Shown: positions 54,470 to 64,000 of the stretch, piece after piece | Position numbering within the stretch: the first letter of the stretch is position 1 | Layout of the letters: each line of letters opens with the position of its first letter | Origin: Sorex araneus | Lineage: Eukaryota; Chordata; Mammalia; Eulipotyphla; Soricidae | Assembly: GCF_027595985.1 (NCBI RefSeq) | Contig: NC_073307.1 | Coordinates: 39,852,323 to 39,916,322 of the forward strand | DNA length: 64,000 bases | Direction of reading: 5' to 3' | Notes under the pieces: generated by a model | Told to the model about the DNA's origin: nothing | What the model saw: the letters and a program-made list of their open reading frames with translations, nothing else | The model's database searches: none | Program-made: the position numbers and the translations under genes

Positions 54470-56920
54470 TACTGAATTTTGGTAAATGCTTTTTTTTTTT
54501 CCCCTCATTGGTCATGATTTTTGTCATTTCTATGATGTGTGGCACTGGTTGATTTTCACATATATAACCAACCTGTGAGATATCTCTTTGGATATTTATA
54601 GGGAGAAATAGCAATAAAGAGAAGGAATGAGGGAGGATCACGGAGCCTGAGAAGTCCACGATGTGCAGACAGTAGGAGGAAGCCAGCCTCTCTCTCTGAG
54701 GCTTCTTCCCAGTTCCCCAATTTCACTCTACAGGTGAGATGAAATGGAATTGACCAAAGAATTGACCAATGAGGGTTCTGTGGTTGCAGAGCTTCTTTCC
54801 TCGGCCTTCCCATCTCTGCTTTCCTAAAACTCACTGTGATTCCAGCCACACTGTTGAAATAATCAAAGTGTGGTAAAGAACTGTGTGCCCTGAAGTGTGG
54901 ACAGACAAAAGCTGGAAAAGCTCCATGGAAGGTGAAGCTCAATTGGCATATGATTTGGTCAAATCTTCACATTTTCAGCCTCTGACATGGCCTGGATTTT
55001 CCAGCCCAAAGAACAGGGCCTCTTTTAAGGAATCTCCAATAAACTGTCTTTTTTTAGCCCATAATAGTAAGGATATGCTTGATCCCTGTGTACTTCATTC
55101 ATAAAATGTAAACATTACCCTTGAAGTATTGTCTTGAGGGTTGTATGATATATTGTGGTGGGAAACTTGATGTACAGCTGAAATATGGGAGCCTCCTCCT
55201 TGTTTTAATGCTTTTTTTCCCCACCTCATGCTTTCCAATGTCTTAATCTCTCACATTCTCACTGCTTAAATATAATGAAAGTGTTCTTCCCATACCATAA
55301 ATCATAAAGATTTCAGCTGCTAGGAGAAGAAATACCTTTGCCTTGTTTTCTGATTGCATTTCTGATTAGGGTTCTTTGCTTATCATTTATTTCCCATAGG
55401 TTTTGTTGGATGGACTTTACTCTAAAGTCTCATTTGTTCAAAAGACATTAACATAAGAGAATCCTCACCAGGGTTCCGAGGATAATATATTACTACATTT
55501 TCCCCTAGTTATCTAGCCACAGAAAGTGCATATTTTATTAAAAATATCCAATACAATTGTTTACAAAAATAATGGATGAAAATCGGTTTCACAACTTATT
55601 CGGAAAACCTGTAATAGGAAGAGAAAGTCATACAGTAAATATATGAAGAATTTAGAAATCTGCTTTTAGGCTATTTTGGATCATACATCTAGTCTCTAAA
55701 GAAAAAAAATACTGTCTTCACCATTTCAGGATAGTCTGATAGCAAGGGTATTCAGCTAAAAAGGATGCCATATAAGAGATGATTTATTTGCTCAGTATAA
55801 TATCCTTAGAAATGAAGATAAAATTTTAGAAAATTAAGAACCCCTATCACAAAGGCAATATATCCCCAATATGGTATTTTGAATATTATGTGGGTTTCTC
55901 TTGTATGCATACAAAGATTCACTCTCATTTTCACATGCTTAGAGTTTAGCATGTGGAAAAAATATGTTTTTAATTTAGTTTCCTTTCTATCCTGGCATAA
56001 CTTTGTAGCCAAAATGCTTATTCGTCCTTCATACAAATGTGGCTCATTCTTCCTCTTGTTATTCCTACTGTTATTTCTTTTCATTTGAGGAAAGGGAAAT
56101 AACATACTTTTTCTGCTGTCTGCACAGTAGCCACTGAATAAATTCTGGAAACAACAATGAAGGAAAATATTTATGAAATTCTATATCCCAACTGAAATTC
56201 CTTCAGTCAATCCATCAACCTCCATGTGAAGAACGACTTTACATGGACAATGATTTGCAAGAGGGGCTTCACATTGAATCCTTACACCATTTGATTCTCA
56301 TTAGGTCCCCCTTACGTCACTGATTTGAATCCAAATGACTGGAAATCCCATCATTCTTTCCTATACTGATGTTGCCTCTGAGCTAGTACACAATTTAAAG
56401 CATAATTTCTACAAAGGAAAATGACCTTTGCTGAAATTCAACAATCTCATGGCTATTATCAACCCATACTTAATTTTTATGTGCTTTCATTGGGATAAAA
56501 TTTCATTTAATATTATCCAGTAAGTTCCCTTTTGGGCACAGTGATTTCTTTATAATGGCAACTTAATCACCAGTAGTCAGTCTTCGAGTTTCCCAGAACT
56601 TTCTGTTCTTTTTTTCAGTCCTTCTCTTCTTTTATGTTTAGGAGCACTTTATTCTGAAGAAGCAAGACTGTTCCCAGAGCTTGAGAAACATTAATGACGT
56701 CAAGTTTGTGGTCAATTTCAGCTTCCAAAAATTGCTGTTTTATTCACTCATTTACTCTCAAAGAGCTTATGAATCAAGCTCTATTCCATACTTCACTGAC
56801 ATTTCTGGGAACCTCTTATATTTGTTCCTACTGATGGGACCCACTGAAGGCAGAGACCAGTGATTCTCAGAACTAACCACGCATAAGAATCACCTGGAAA
56901 CTTGTTGAAGACAGTTCTCC
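54470..56920. other. AT-rich unique sequence
   Basis: About 2.4 kb without a repeat or gene that I can name. Open frames up to 128 codons carry no recognisable domain. Confidence 0.45.
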
Positions 56921-56924
56921 CATC

Positions 56925-57055
56925 GCTGGAGAGATGGTGCAGAAGGTAAGGCACTTGCCTTGCAGGTGGCTGATCCAGGTTGGAGCCCTGGCAACATATA
57001 GAGAACCCCACAAGGAGTAATCCCTGAGCTCTACTGGGGTGGCCCCCAAAATAAC
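56925..57055 (+). mobile_element. SOR-type SINE, old copy
   Basis: CGCTGGAGAGATGGTGCAGAAGG, GGCTGATCCAGGTTGGAGCCC and GAGTAATCCCTGAGC, ending CCCCCAAAATAAC. Confidence 0.75.
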
Positions 57056-57237
57056 TGTATCACTGTATCACTGTCATCCCGTTGCTCATCGATTTGTTCG
57101 AGCGGGCACCAGTAACATCTCTGATTGAGAGACTTATTGTTACTGCTTTTGGCATATCCAATACGCACAGGTAGCTTGCCAGGCTCTGCCGCACGGGCTC
57201 GATACTCTCGGTAGCTTGCCGGGCTCTCCAAGAGGGA
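57056..57237 (-). mobile_element. SINE, (CAGTGA)-tailed family, truncated, 10-bp TSD
   Basis: From TGTATCACTGTATCACTGTC to GGGCTCTCCAAGAGGGA, lacking the tRNA head. The TSD is CCAAAATAAC at 57046-57055 and 57238-57247. It inserted in the A-rich end of the preceding SINE. Confidence 0.93.
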
Positions 57238-57264
57238 CCAAAATAACAAACTTCAAAATTAGTC

Positions 57265-57392
57265 CTCCTGGTCGGATAGAAGGTAAGGCACTTGCTTTGC
57301 ACGCAGGCAACTTTAATTAGCGTCCCGACATCACATATGGTGAACCCTAGTAGACCCTGAGCACCACTAGGTCTGGCCCAAAATCAAAAACT
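57265..57392 (+). mobile_element. SOR-type SINE, old copy
   Basis: GAAGGTAAGGCACTTGCTTTGC, CATCACATATGG and CCCTGAGCACCACTAGGTCTGGCCC. Confidence 0.7.
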
Positions 57393-57539
57393 TAAATTTA
57401 AAATGTCCCCATTCATTCCTGATCCTGGTTTTAGAATCTGCATTTCTAACAACTACCTTGAGGATAATAACGCTGCTGGCTCAGCGACCATATCTGAAAC
57501 CCTGCAGAAATCTGTGCACATTTTACCTCTGATATGTTC

Positions 57540-57658
57540 ATTTTGTTTGGTAGTCACATCTGGGGGCGTTCAGAGGAGCATGTGGTACTGGGAATCAAAC
57601 CTGGATTGCTTTCAAGCAAACCATGCGCTCTAGTGCATAAAGCTATCTCCCCAGCCCC
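57540..57658 (-). mobile_element. SOR-type SINE, old minus copy
   Basis: GTGGTACTGGGAATCAAACCTGG, CAAGCAAACCATGCGCTCTAG and GCTATCTCCCCAGCCCCC. Confidence 0.75.
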
Positions 57659-57659
57659 C

Positions 57660-59730
57660 GTCTCCAACCTGGAATGAGACTTCAAAATCTATCGACCGCA
57701 AAAACTTAAAAGACTGGACCCGGGGGCAAAGGTGAGGGGCCGAAATGATGGGGGGAACAAACCAGTTAAATACTTCAAGATAAACTCTACTCTCAGGGAC
57801 CTGGTTAGGTCTTGCAAACCTCACCTCAGCTGGCCCTCCTCATTCTGAGCCCTGCCCCCTTGTGTAGATTTTCATCTAGATGCCCTTTGGTTCAGTGTCA
57901 TAGCATTGTTATATATTTTCTCACAATGTAACCCATTTTTCTGAAGACAGAGGAAAACTGTTCACCAAGTCCTAACACTTTTTCCACTTAAAATCCATTT
58001 TATCCCAAGAAATACAACACCTCAGATCCATGACATAGTTTATTTTGTATTAACTTGAGGGTGCTGCATAGACAGACACCTTTCACTGTTGCCAAATTTT
58101 TCAACTCCCCCACATCCAGGTATGCAAAACCATATGAGGTTTAAGAAGCTCAGTTCTAAAATACCATCCTTTGAAAAGTTCACTGTTCAGTCACAGTACG
58201 GTGAGTTCCTGTGCATTTAAAAACATCTCCAAACTCTCTGGTAAGGATAGAGCCAGCTATTAGTAGCTTCCATTATACTGAAAATACTTGTAAAAAAAAT
58301 TTTGAGGCAAAAACATGTGGAGGATGAGCTAGCGACAGCGATGTTGAGTGTGGAAGGGGAAAAGAGGCCAGCAAGAGGGTATAAATCCCCGTATAAGTCA
58401 ACTTTCCTTCCCAAGCCACTGACAAACACTGGGAATACAGCCTGTGCTCCGGCAGGAAAGAAGCGGGCCTGAGTTGCTGGGATTTGGTTCATGGCATGGA
58501 CTGTGTGTGGGAAGGACCTCAGGACAATGGGACAATCCTAGGAGAGAGTTCAGGACAGTCCTCCATCATCTTCAATGAAAAGAAAAAAAGAAAAATGTAA
58601 GCTCTTTCTGATTGGTCTTTTCACCAACTCACACTTTTGACAATTGAAGCACTTCAGTGATCTGCAACAAAGAGTGAGGAGAAACCCCAAGTTAGGAACC
58701 GGGACATGCCTGTGTCCCAAAACAGCCAGTCAGGCACAGAGGAGGGAGAGGAGCATCCCTGACTGTTGGGGGTCACGGTGGGGCCCGACATGGACATCCC
58801 GCACCTAAGGGAGCAGAGAGGTTCCATCAGCCTTACCTGCAAGTGTGCGGTTTGAGCTCAGGCTTACATCTGTCTTTCCAGAAGCTCAGAGGCCTCTGTG
58901 CTACGCTGTTCCGAGGAAGGAAAACTTCATCCTGCAAAGCCATGACTCCAGCCCTTCGGGGCTGGGGGGCTTCTTCCCACCCAGGCTCACCTTGAGGTGC
59001 TGCTGTGGGCTTCCCTGCCCTGGGCCTGCGAGGCTGCAGAAATGAGGCTGCATCACCCAGACAAGACTGAGTTAGGAGGTGCCTCCTCTCCGGCAGGCAT
59101 CCCCCTATCCCACCCCACCCCCACCCACACTTCACACTTCCAGGTGGACACAAACTCAGGGGGAGCGAATCCCAACAAGCCTCTCCAGCAGAGAATCACC
59201 AATTATAGAGGGGCCCCGCCTCTAATGCAACCAGAACTGGAAACCAGTTTCCATCGGAGGCCACAGTAAGACTTTTCACCTGGACCCCACTGTCCAGGAG
59301 GTTGGGCTGGTGAAAGAGGAAGTAAATCCAAAGCACCGTTGTCCATAGCTCTGGACAGAGCAGATTCCTGAGAATAGGGGCGGGGGGAGGGAGAGAGCAA
59401 TGCCTGGGGGCCACAGTGGAGCCATGCTGGAGTGACTAAAAGGCAATGGCTTTGCACGATAGCATATATCAGGTAGGAGTTGCCAACACTGCATACAAAG
59501 CTGTTCAAATGTGCATATAGGTGGCAAGCGGAATGATCAGCTCTCGGCAACGCTGTGTGATTCAGAGGACATTCCGAGAACACAGGCCATACTCTGACAG
59601 AACCAGAACCCCACTTGTACCCTTAATACTATTCCCCGACACCATCTTATGGTCCAGGTCCAATCCTGGGTCAAAGAGGACTCGTTCCCTGTAGGGTCAA
59701 GAGGAAAAGTGACTTTTTAAAAATTATATT
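57660..59730. other. unique intergenic sequence
   Basis: No repeats recognised. 58850-59420 is GC-richer, with open frames on both strands (up to 126 codons at 59203-59583 minus) but no family motif or good splice structure that I can defend. Confidence 0.4.
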
Positions 59731-59734
59731 AAGT

Positions 59735-59919
59735 TAGGGCCAGAGAGATAATACAGCAGGTTGGGCAGTGCCTTTTGTGCAACCAACCCAGGTTCGATCC
59801 CCGGCTTCCCATATGGTCCCCTGAGCACCACCAGGAGCCAGGAGTAATTCCTGATTGCAGAGCCAGGAGTAACCCTTGTGCATTGCCGGGTGTGACCCAA
59901 AAGGCCAAAAAAATAAAAT
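59735..59919 (+). mobile_element. SOR-type poly(A) SINE
   Basis: GGGCCAGAGAGATAATACAGC, CAACCCAGGTTCGATCCCCGG, an internal duplication of AGGAG/CCAGGAG, and GCATTGCCGGGTGTGACCC, with an AAAATAAAAT tail. Confidence 0.93.
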
Positions 59920-59930
59920 AAAATTATAGT

Positions 59931-60177
59931 GGGCTGGAGCAATAGCACAGCGGTAGGGCATTCGCCTTTCACACAACCGACCCATGTTCGATTCCTCCAC
60001 CCCTCTCGGAGAGCCTGGCAAGCTACCGAGAGTATTGCGCCTGCATGGCAGAGCCTGATAAGCTATCCGTGGCATATTGGGTGTGCCAAAAACAGTAACA
60101 AATAAGTCTCACAATCGAGAGATGTTACTGGTGCCCGCTCGAACAAATTGATGAGCAACGGGATGACAGTGACAGTG
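59931..60177 (+). mobile_element. SINE, (CAGTGA)-tailed family, 11-bp TSD
   Basis: Full-length: GGGCTGGAGCAATAGCACAG, CATGTTCGATTCCTCC, CTCTCGGAGAGCC, GCCCGCTCGAACAAATTG, GATGACAGTGACAGTG. The TSD is AAAATTATAGT at 59920-59930 and 60178-60188. It inserted at the end of the previous SINE. Confidence 0.95.
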
Positions 60178-60299
60178 AAAATTATAGTAAGTATATAGCA
60201 ATGAACTGTACATATTATACAGTAATATAGCATATAACAAGATACTAAACAACTATTAAAGAGAAACTATCACTTTAGTCTTATTAAAATAGTACTATT

Positions 60300-60450
60300 G
60301 GGTCAGAGAGCTGGTACAAGTGTTAATGTGTTTGCCTTGCATGCAACTGACTGATTCGGTCCCTAGCACCTCATATGGTCTCCTGGAGCATGCCAGGAGG
60401 GATCTCTGAGCACTGACAGTGGTACCCCCCAACCCCCCAAAAATCACTGT
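60300..60450 (+). mobile_element. SOR-type SINE, old copy
   Basis: GGGTCAGAGAGCTGGTACAAG, CACCTCATATGGTCTCCTGGAGC and GATCTCTGAGCACTGACAG, with an AACCCCCCAAAAATC end. Confidence 0.75.
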
Positions 60451-60464
60451 TTTAATATTTTAAT

Positions 60465-61380
60465 AAAAATATTCATTAGAAGTTTATTCAGCAGCTTGAT
60501 GTTTATCTCCAAGGACCAGATACCTTAACAATTATGTATGCCATTAAATATGTAATTTACTACAGCTGGAATTAAATAAAACGTGTAGGAGTTGTACAGG
60601 AACCTGCTTGCAACTTTAAACGAAAATTGTTTGCTTCTAAAGAAATTGAATTGACCTAGATAATCTGTGTTCAGGCCCAGGGAAATGTAGTTGATATCGA
60701 GTCAAAAGAATTTTGGCCTTCATCAAACTCCTGACAACTTCCGCTCATTACCTTTGCAATAATATATTATGCTCTTAGCGAGGTGAGAAAAACGCTGATG
60801 TGAAACTTCAGCACAATTACGGACAATGCAATTGGCTTGAGGAGTTGCTCTTCTCATATAAAAACCTTAGAACTTGAAGGAACCATCGTGCCCTGTGCAG
60901 ATGCTTAATAACACTCCCCCTCCCCCTCCCCCTCTCCTCTCCCACCTCCCCCTCCTCTCCCCAGCCCACCTCCATTTGCAGGTGAGGGTTCAGAAAGAAA
61001 ACAAGAAGTAAATTACTCATTGTGACTCCCTTTATCTCTAGGAAAACGGGATTATATCAGAAGGCTTTCTGCAATGTTATTTTTAAAAGCACAGCTGCTT
61101 TTTATGTTTAGAAACGAAAACGAGAGGGCTTGTCTCAAAAGAGACTGGATCATACAGAAGGGGGAAGGGGGTGGCTGGGTGTGGGGGTGGAGGAGCATCT
61201 CGGTGCACCTGACTGACCTTTTGTTCTGGCATCTGGTGTTTGCCGTGAGGGTAGCCCCAGATTGCTGTTCTTGCCTGCCTCCAGCCACATGGCAAGGAGT
61301 CTACTGGCCACATGGACCCCAAACTGCCCAACTGATGAACCAGGTGAAGAGCCCTTCTGAGAAAACTAACATCTGAAATA
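60465..61380. other. unique sequence, candidate conserved block
   Basis: 60480-60850 is repeat-free with GCCATTAAATATGTAATTTAC, GCAATAATATATTATGC and TTGCAACTTTAAACG, and isolated CpGs in an AT-rich setting, a look typical of deeply conserved enhancers. 60914-60962 is a CCCCCT-rich tract. No gene is supported. Confidence 0.4.
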
Positions 61381-61396
61381 CTGAGCCCAACTTTTT

Positions 61397-61557
61397 TTCG
61401 AGTGACACCTGGCAATGCTCAGGGGTTACTCCTGGCTCTGCACTCAGGAATCACTCCTGGCGGTGCTCAGGGGACCATATGGGATGCTGGGAATCGAACC
61501 CAGGTCAGCTGTGTGCAAGGCAAACACTCTACCCACTGTGCTATCGCTCCAGCCCCA
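61397..61557 (-). mobile_element. SOR-type poly(A) SINE, young, TSD shared with an L1
   Basis: CAGGGGTTACTCCTGGCTCTG, GAATCGAACCCAGGTCAGC and GTGCTATCGCTCCAGCCCC. The TSD is TGAGCCCAACTTTTT at 61382-61396 and 61558-61572. Confidence 0.95.
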
Positions 61558-61572
61558 TGAGCCCAACTTTTT

Positions 61573-61692
61573 TTTTAATTTATTCTTTTATTGAATCACC
61601 ATGTGGAAAGTTACAAAGCTTTCAGGTTTAAGTCTCAGTTATACAATGCTCAAACACCCATCCCTTCACCAGTGCACATATTTCACCACCAA
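61573..61692 (-). mobile_element. L1 3' end, very short, TSD shared with a SINE
   Basis: About 120 bp: TTTATTGAATCACCATGTGG and CATCCCTTCACCAGTGCACA, then TTTCACCACCAA. The TSD GAGCCCAACTTTTT is at 61559-61572 and 61693-61706. Confidence 0.9.
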
Positions 61693-61894
61693 GAGCCCAA
61701 CTTTTTAATGAGGTTGTAAGTATGAGTAGTCAGTGTACGTTCCCAGGAGCACTGTCCTTCGGCAATACGAAATGAAGGAGGGAAAGAGAAAAGGAGGGAA
61801 GGTGTGAAAGAAGGGGAAAAAGGAAAGGAAAGAGAAAATGAGGAAAGTTAAGAGAAGCTTCCTAGTGGGTGGTGCTTCAAAATGGACTCCGAGA

Positions 61895-62165
61895 GGCCAG
61901 GGAGCTTGTGAAGACTCCCTGGGACATAACTAGGACCTGGGCCACCGTGCATGTGCCCAACCTTGGTTCAATCCCAAGCACCTCGTGTCTCCCCCTCAGC
62001 ATCTTCAGATGTAGCCCAGAGCCCCCAAGCACTTCCAGGATGGCCCAGGAGACTCTGGTCACGCAGAGTCCGGCAGCCCCACGGTCTCAGCCTCACACTG
62101 ACCTGTCAGCCTGCAAGGTGTAGCACTGTCCAGGGTGTCCCCTGGCTCCCCTGAGCACTGCTTGG
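61895..62165 (+). mobile_element. SINE, old extended variant
   Basis: CCAACCTTGGTTCAATCCCAAGC, CTCAGCATCTTCAGATG and CCAGAGCCCCCAAGCACTTCC. Same variant type as 23900. Confidence 0.45.
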
Positions 62166-62177
62166 CAGACCTAAAAG

Positions 62178-62330
62178 ATGGGGCTGGAGTCACTTGCCTT
62201 GCATGGATTCTAGTTCCATCCCTGGCACTGGAGATCCTCCCCTGAGCCCCGCTGGGGGTGATACTGAGCACAGAGCCATGACTAAGTCCTGAGCACCCCC
62301 AGGAAAGGCACAAAACAAAAGCCAAAAAAA
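62178..62330 (+). mobile_element. SOR-type SINE, internally deleted
   Basis: GGGGCTGGAGTCACTTGCCTTGC lacks the A-box region. CTAGTTCCATCCCTGGCAC and ACTGAGCACAGAGCCATGAC follow, with an AAAACAAAAGCC end. Confidence 0.75.
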
Positions 62331-62334
62331 CACT

Positions 62335-62860
62335 GGACTCGGAAAACAAAACCTGGGTGAGCTTGTTAAAGAAACTCTGACAACACAGGTCTCCCAAATC
62401 ATGGCAGCTATAAAGGGAATATAATTGTGCTTAACAGAAGCCACCTGCATTCTGAAGTTGCCCTAAATTTAAAGCTTCTGGGAGACTTAATTAAATTTAA
62501 TTAAAACCAGAGCTGCTAAACAGAGATACACTCCCCAATTCCTGAAGAAATTAAGCAGCAATCAGAAGGATTGCCTACCCATGGGTCTCCAGTGCCTGAC
62601 ACCCGAAGTCTAGAAATGAGGCAACACTCGCTTCTCTTTTTCCCTTAGCCAATCACTTTGTCAAACTACCCACCTAAGAGACAAAGGGGAAGAGAAAAAG
62701 GAACAGCTTAGCCTCTCTAGCTTCCCATCCCTAGTGTCCTCAACTTCCAGCCCGCACTGGCATTTCTTCTTATTTGAAAAGATTCCAGAGGCATCTGTCC
62801 CTGTAGTGATGTGCCCAGTTCAATCTGATCAGGAGGAATATCGGTAAATCATGACACCAC
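62335..62860. other. unique intergenic sequence
   Basis: No gene or repeat recognised. Confidence 0.4.
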
Positions 62861-62877
62861 AAAGTATGGCTCATTCT

Positions 62878-63237
62878 ACCTGCTTCATGAGCAGAGAGGA
62901 GAAGGCAGATGGGATAGAGAAGGCACCACTAAGAAAAAGATGGCTGGAGGAATCAGTCGGGATGGGAGATGTGTGCCGAAAGTAGATAATGGACCAAACA
63001 TGATGACCTCTCAGTGTCTGTGCTGCAAGTCATAATGACCCAAAAGGAGAGAGAGAGTATGGGGAATACTGTCTGCCATGGAGGCAGGGGGAGGGTGGGG
63101 AAGGGGGTGTATACTGGGGATATTGGTGGTGGGGAATGTGCACTGGTGGAAAGATGGGTGTTTGATCATTGTGTGATTCTAACCCAAATATGAAAGCTTG
63201 TAACTATCGCACAGTGATTCAATAAAATAAAAAAAAA
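62878..63237 (+). mobile_element. L1 3' end, young, 17-bp TSD
   Basis: A 360-bp 3' UTR-only insertion, close to 31430-31770 in sequence. Ends CAGTGATTCAATAAAATAA plus poly(A). The TSD is AAAGTATGGCTCATTCT at 62861-62877 and 63238-63254. Confidence 0.95.
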
Positions 63238-63259
63238 AAGTATGGCTCATTCTGTTCCC

Positions 63260-63900
63260 AAAGGAGCCTTCTTTACCTATCCTAGTCAGAAGCAGGTATG
63301 GGATGAGGGGTTAAAGAGGTGGCCTCAGCCACAGGCCACGGTAGAAAGTCAGTGACAGCGAACAGGCCATGAGGATTCTCAGGCCCAGTTTGGGGACAGG
63401 GAGAAGTGCCTGATCTATTTTCACAGAGTGGAGCCAGGACAGACTCTCCTGTGTTCAGGACCCACCCAGAGCCTGTCCCAGCATAGATGACAGGATTCTA
63501 ACCCTGAGCTCTCCTTCGGTAACCTGGAGTGGGGTGCCCAACATTGCCTCTAACAAATGCCCAGGAAACGCTGATTCTGCTTGCCTAAAGACCACCTGGG
63601 GTCTGCCTCTTGTCCCAAACACCATCTCAGAGCATTAGAAGATGGTGCCAAGGTTTCGAGAATGATGGGGTGTTAGGAGAATCCAACCCAAAAAGCTGAC
63701 GACGGGGTGGAGAACCCTAAAGCAGTGAGGGTGGGGTGGGGAGGAAGGGGGCAGGAAGTGGTGGGACCCAGAAATCAGCCTGCCCAGGGAAAGCCCTCAG
63801 TGTCAGAGGAGAAGACAAGCCCCACCATGGAGAGGAGAAGAGTGGCATGTGGGCACCTTCCACCAAAAACCACCTGCTAGAATCAGGTCAGGAACAGGAG
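63260..63900. other. unique intergenic sequence
   Basis: GC-richer sequence with no gene or repeat recognised. Confidence 0.4.
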
Positions 63901-63904
63901 CCTA

Positions 63905-64000
63905 AGGGCCGGAGAGATCACACAACCGGTAGAGCACTTGCCTTGCACATGGCCAACCTGATTCTATTGTTAGCATCCCATATGTTCCCCTGAGCACCAC
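63905..64000 (+). mobile_element. SOR-type SINE, cut by window end
   Basis: GCCGGAGAGATCACACAACC, CTTGCCTTGCACATGGCC and CATCCCATATGTTCCCCTGAGC. Continues past the window. Confidence 0.9.

Noticed and set aside
59203..59583. 126-codon minus frame in a GC-richer region
   Set aside because: No start context, splice pattern or family similarity; overlapping frames are equally open on the other strand.
1435..63999. tRNA genes suggested by A- and B-box sequences
   Set aside because: All occurrences are SINE heads with SINE bodies and tails; none folds into a plausible complete tRNA by eye.

Overview
The window is mammalian nuclear DNA, almost certainly from a shrew (Soricidae, probably Sorex). 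The main reason is the density of one tRNA-derived SINE. Its head has a Pol III A-box-like and B-box-like region (GGTTCGATTC), its middle ends CATCCCATATGGTCCCCTGAGCA, and its tail is poly(A). I recognise this as the shrew SOR-type SINE. L1 3' ends with long target-site duplications (TSDs), solo-LTR-like elements and many microsatellites fit the same picture. There are no bacterial operons, phage genes or CRISPR arrays.

The window holds one convincing protein-coding gene, FAM170A, on the minus strand between about 17.06 and 12.86 kb. I rebuilt three coding exons (17059-16990, 14515-14375, 13665-12863). Each junction has GT/AG sites and all junctions share one phase, giving an intact 337-residue protein. 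It has a conserved basic N-terminus, a degenerate CxxC zinc-finger-like region, an acidic stretch and a C-terminal CPGC motif. Possible non-coding 3' exons and a poly(A) signal lie between 12.8 and 11.8 kb. A CRE-like octamer lies about 250 bp upstream of the start codon.

Everything else is gene-poor. Region by region: 0-9.6 kb is SINEs plus a 1.5-kb minus-strand L1 with a perfect 16-bp TSD; 9.6-10.4 kb is an old L1 end with a large internal GGAAA expansion; 11.6-17.1 kb is FAM170A; 17.1-28 kb is mostly unique sequence with a candidate conserved element near 21.5-22.1 kb; 28-37 kb is SINE-rich with a young L1 at 31 kb; 38-41 kb holds a GC-rich repeat family in three copies plus an L1-like 3' end; 43-51 kb holds two copies of one LTR family in opposite orientation; 51.9-54.3 kb is an old minus-strand L1 with SINE insertions and a clean processed retrocopy; 54.5-64 kb is unique sequence mixed with SINEs, including one target site used twice at 61.4-61.7 kb.

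I found no new multi-gene system. The more interesting signals are retroposon biology: two SINE families that share a head but differ in tail, a very short (about 80 bp) retroposed unit in three copies, shared or nested target sites, and several non-repetitive blocks that look like candidate regulatory elements around FAM170A. Short open frames elsewhere are consistent with chance or repeat translation.
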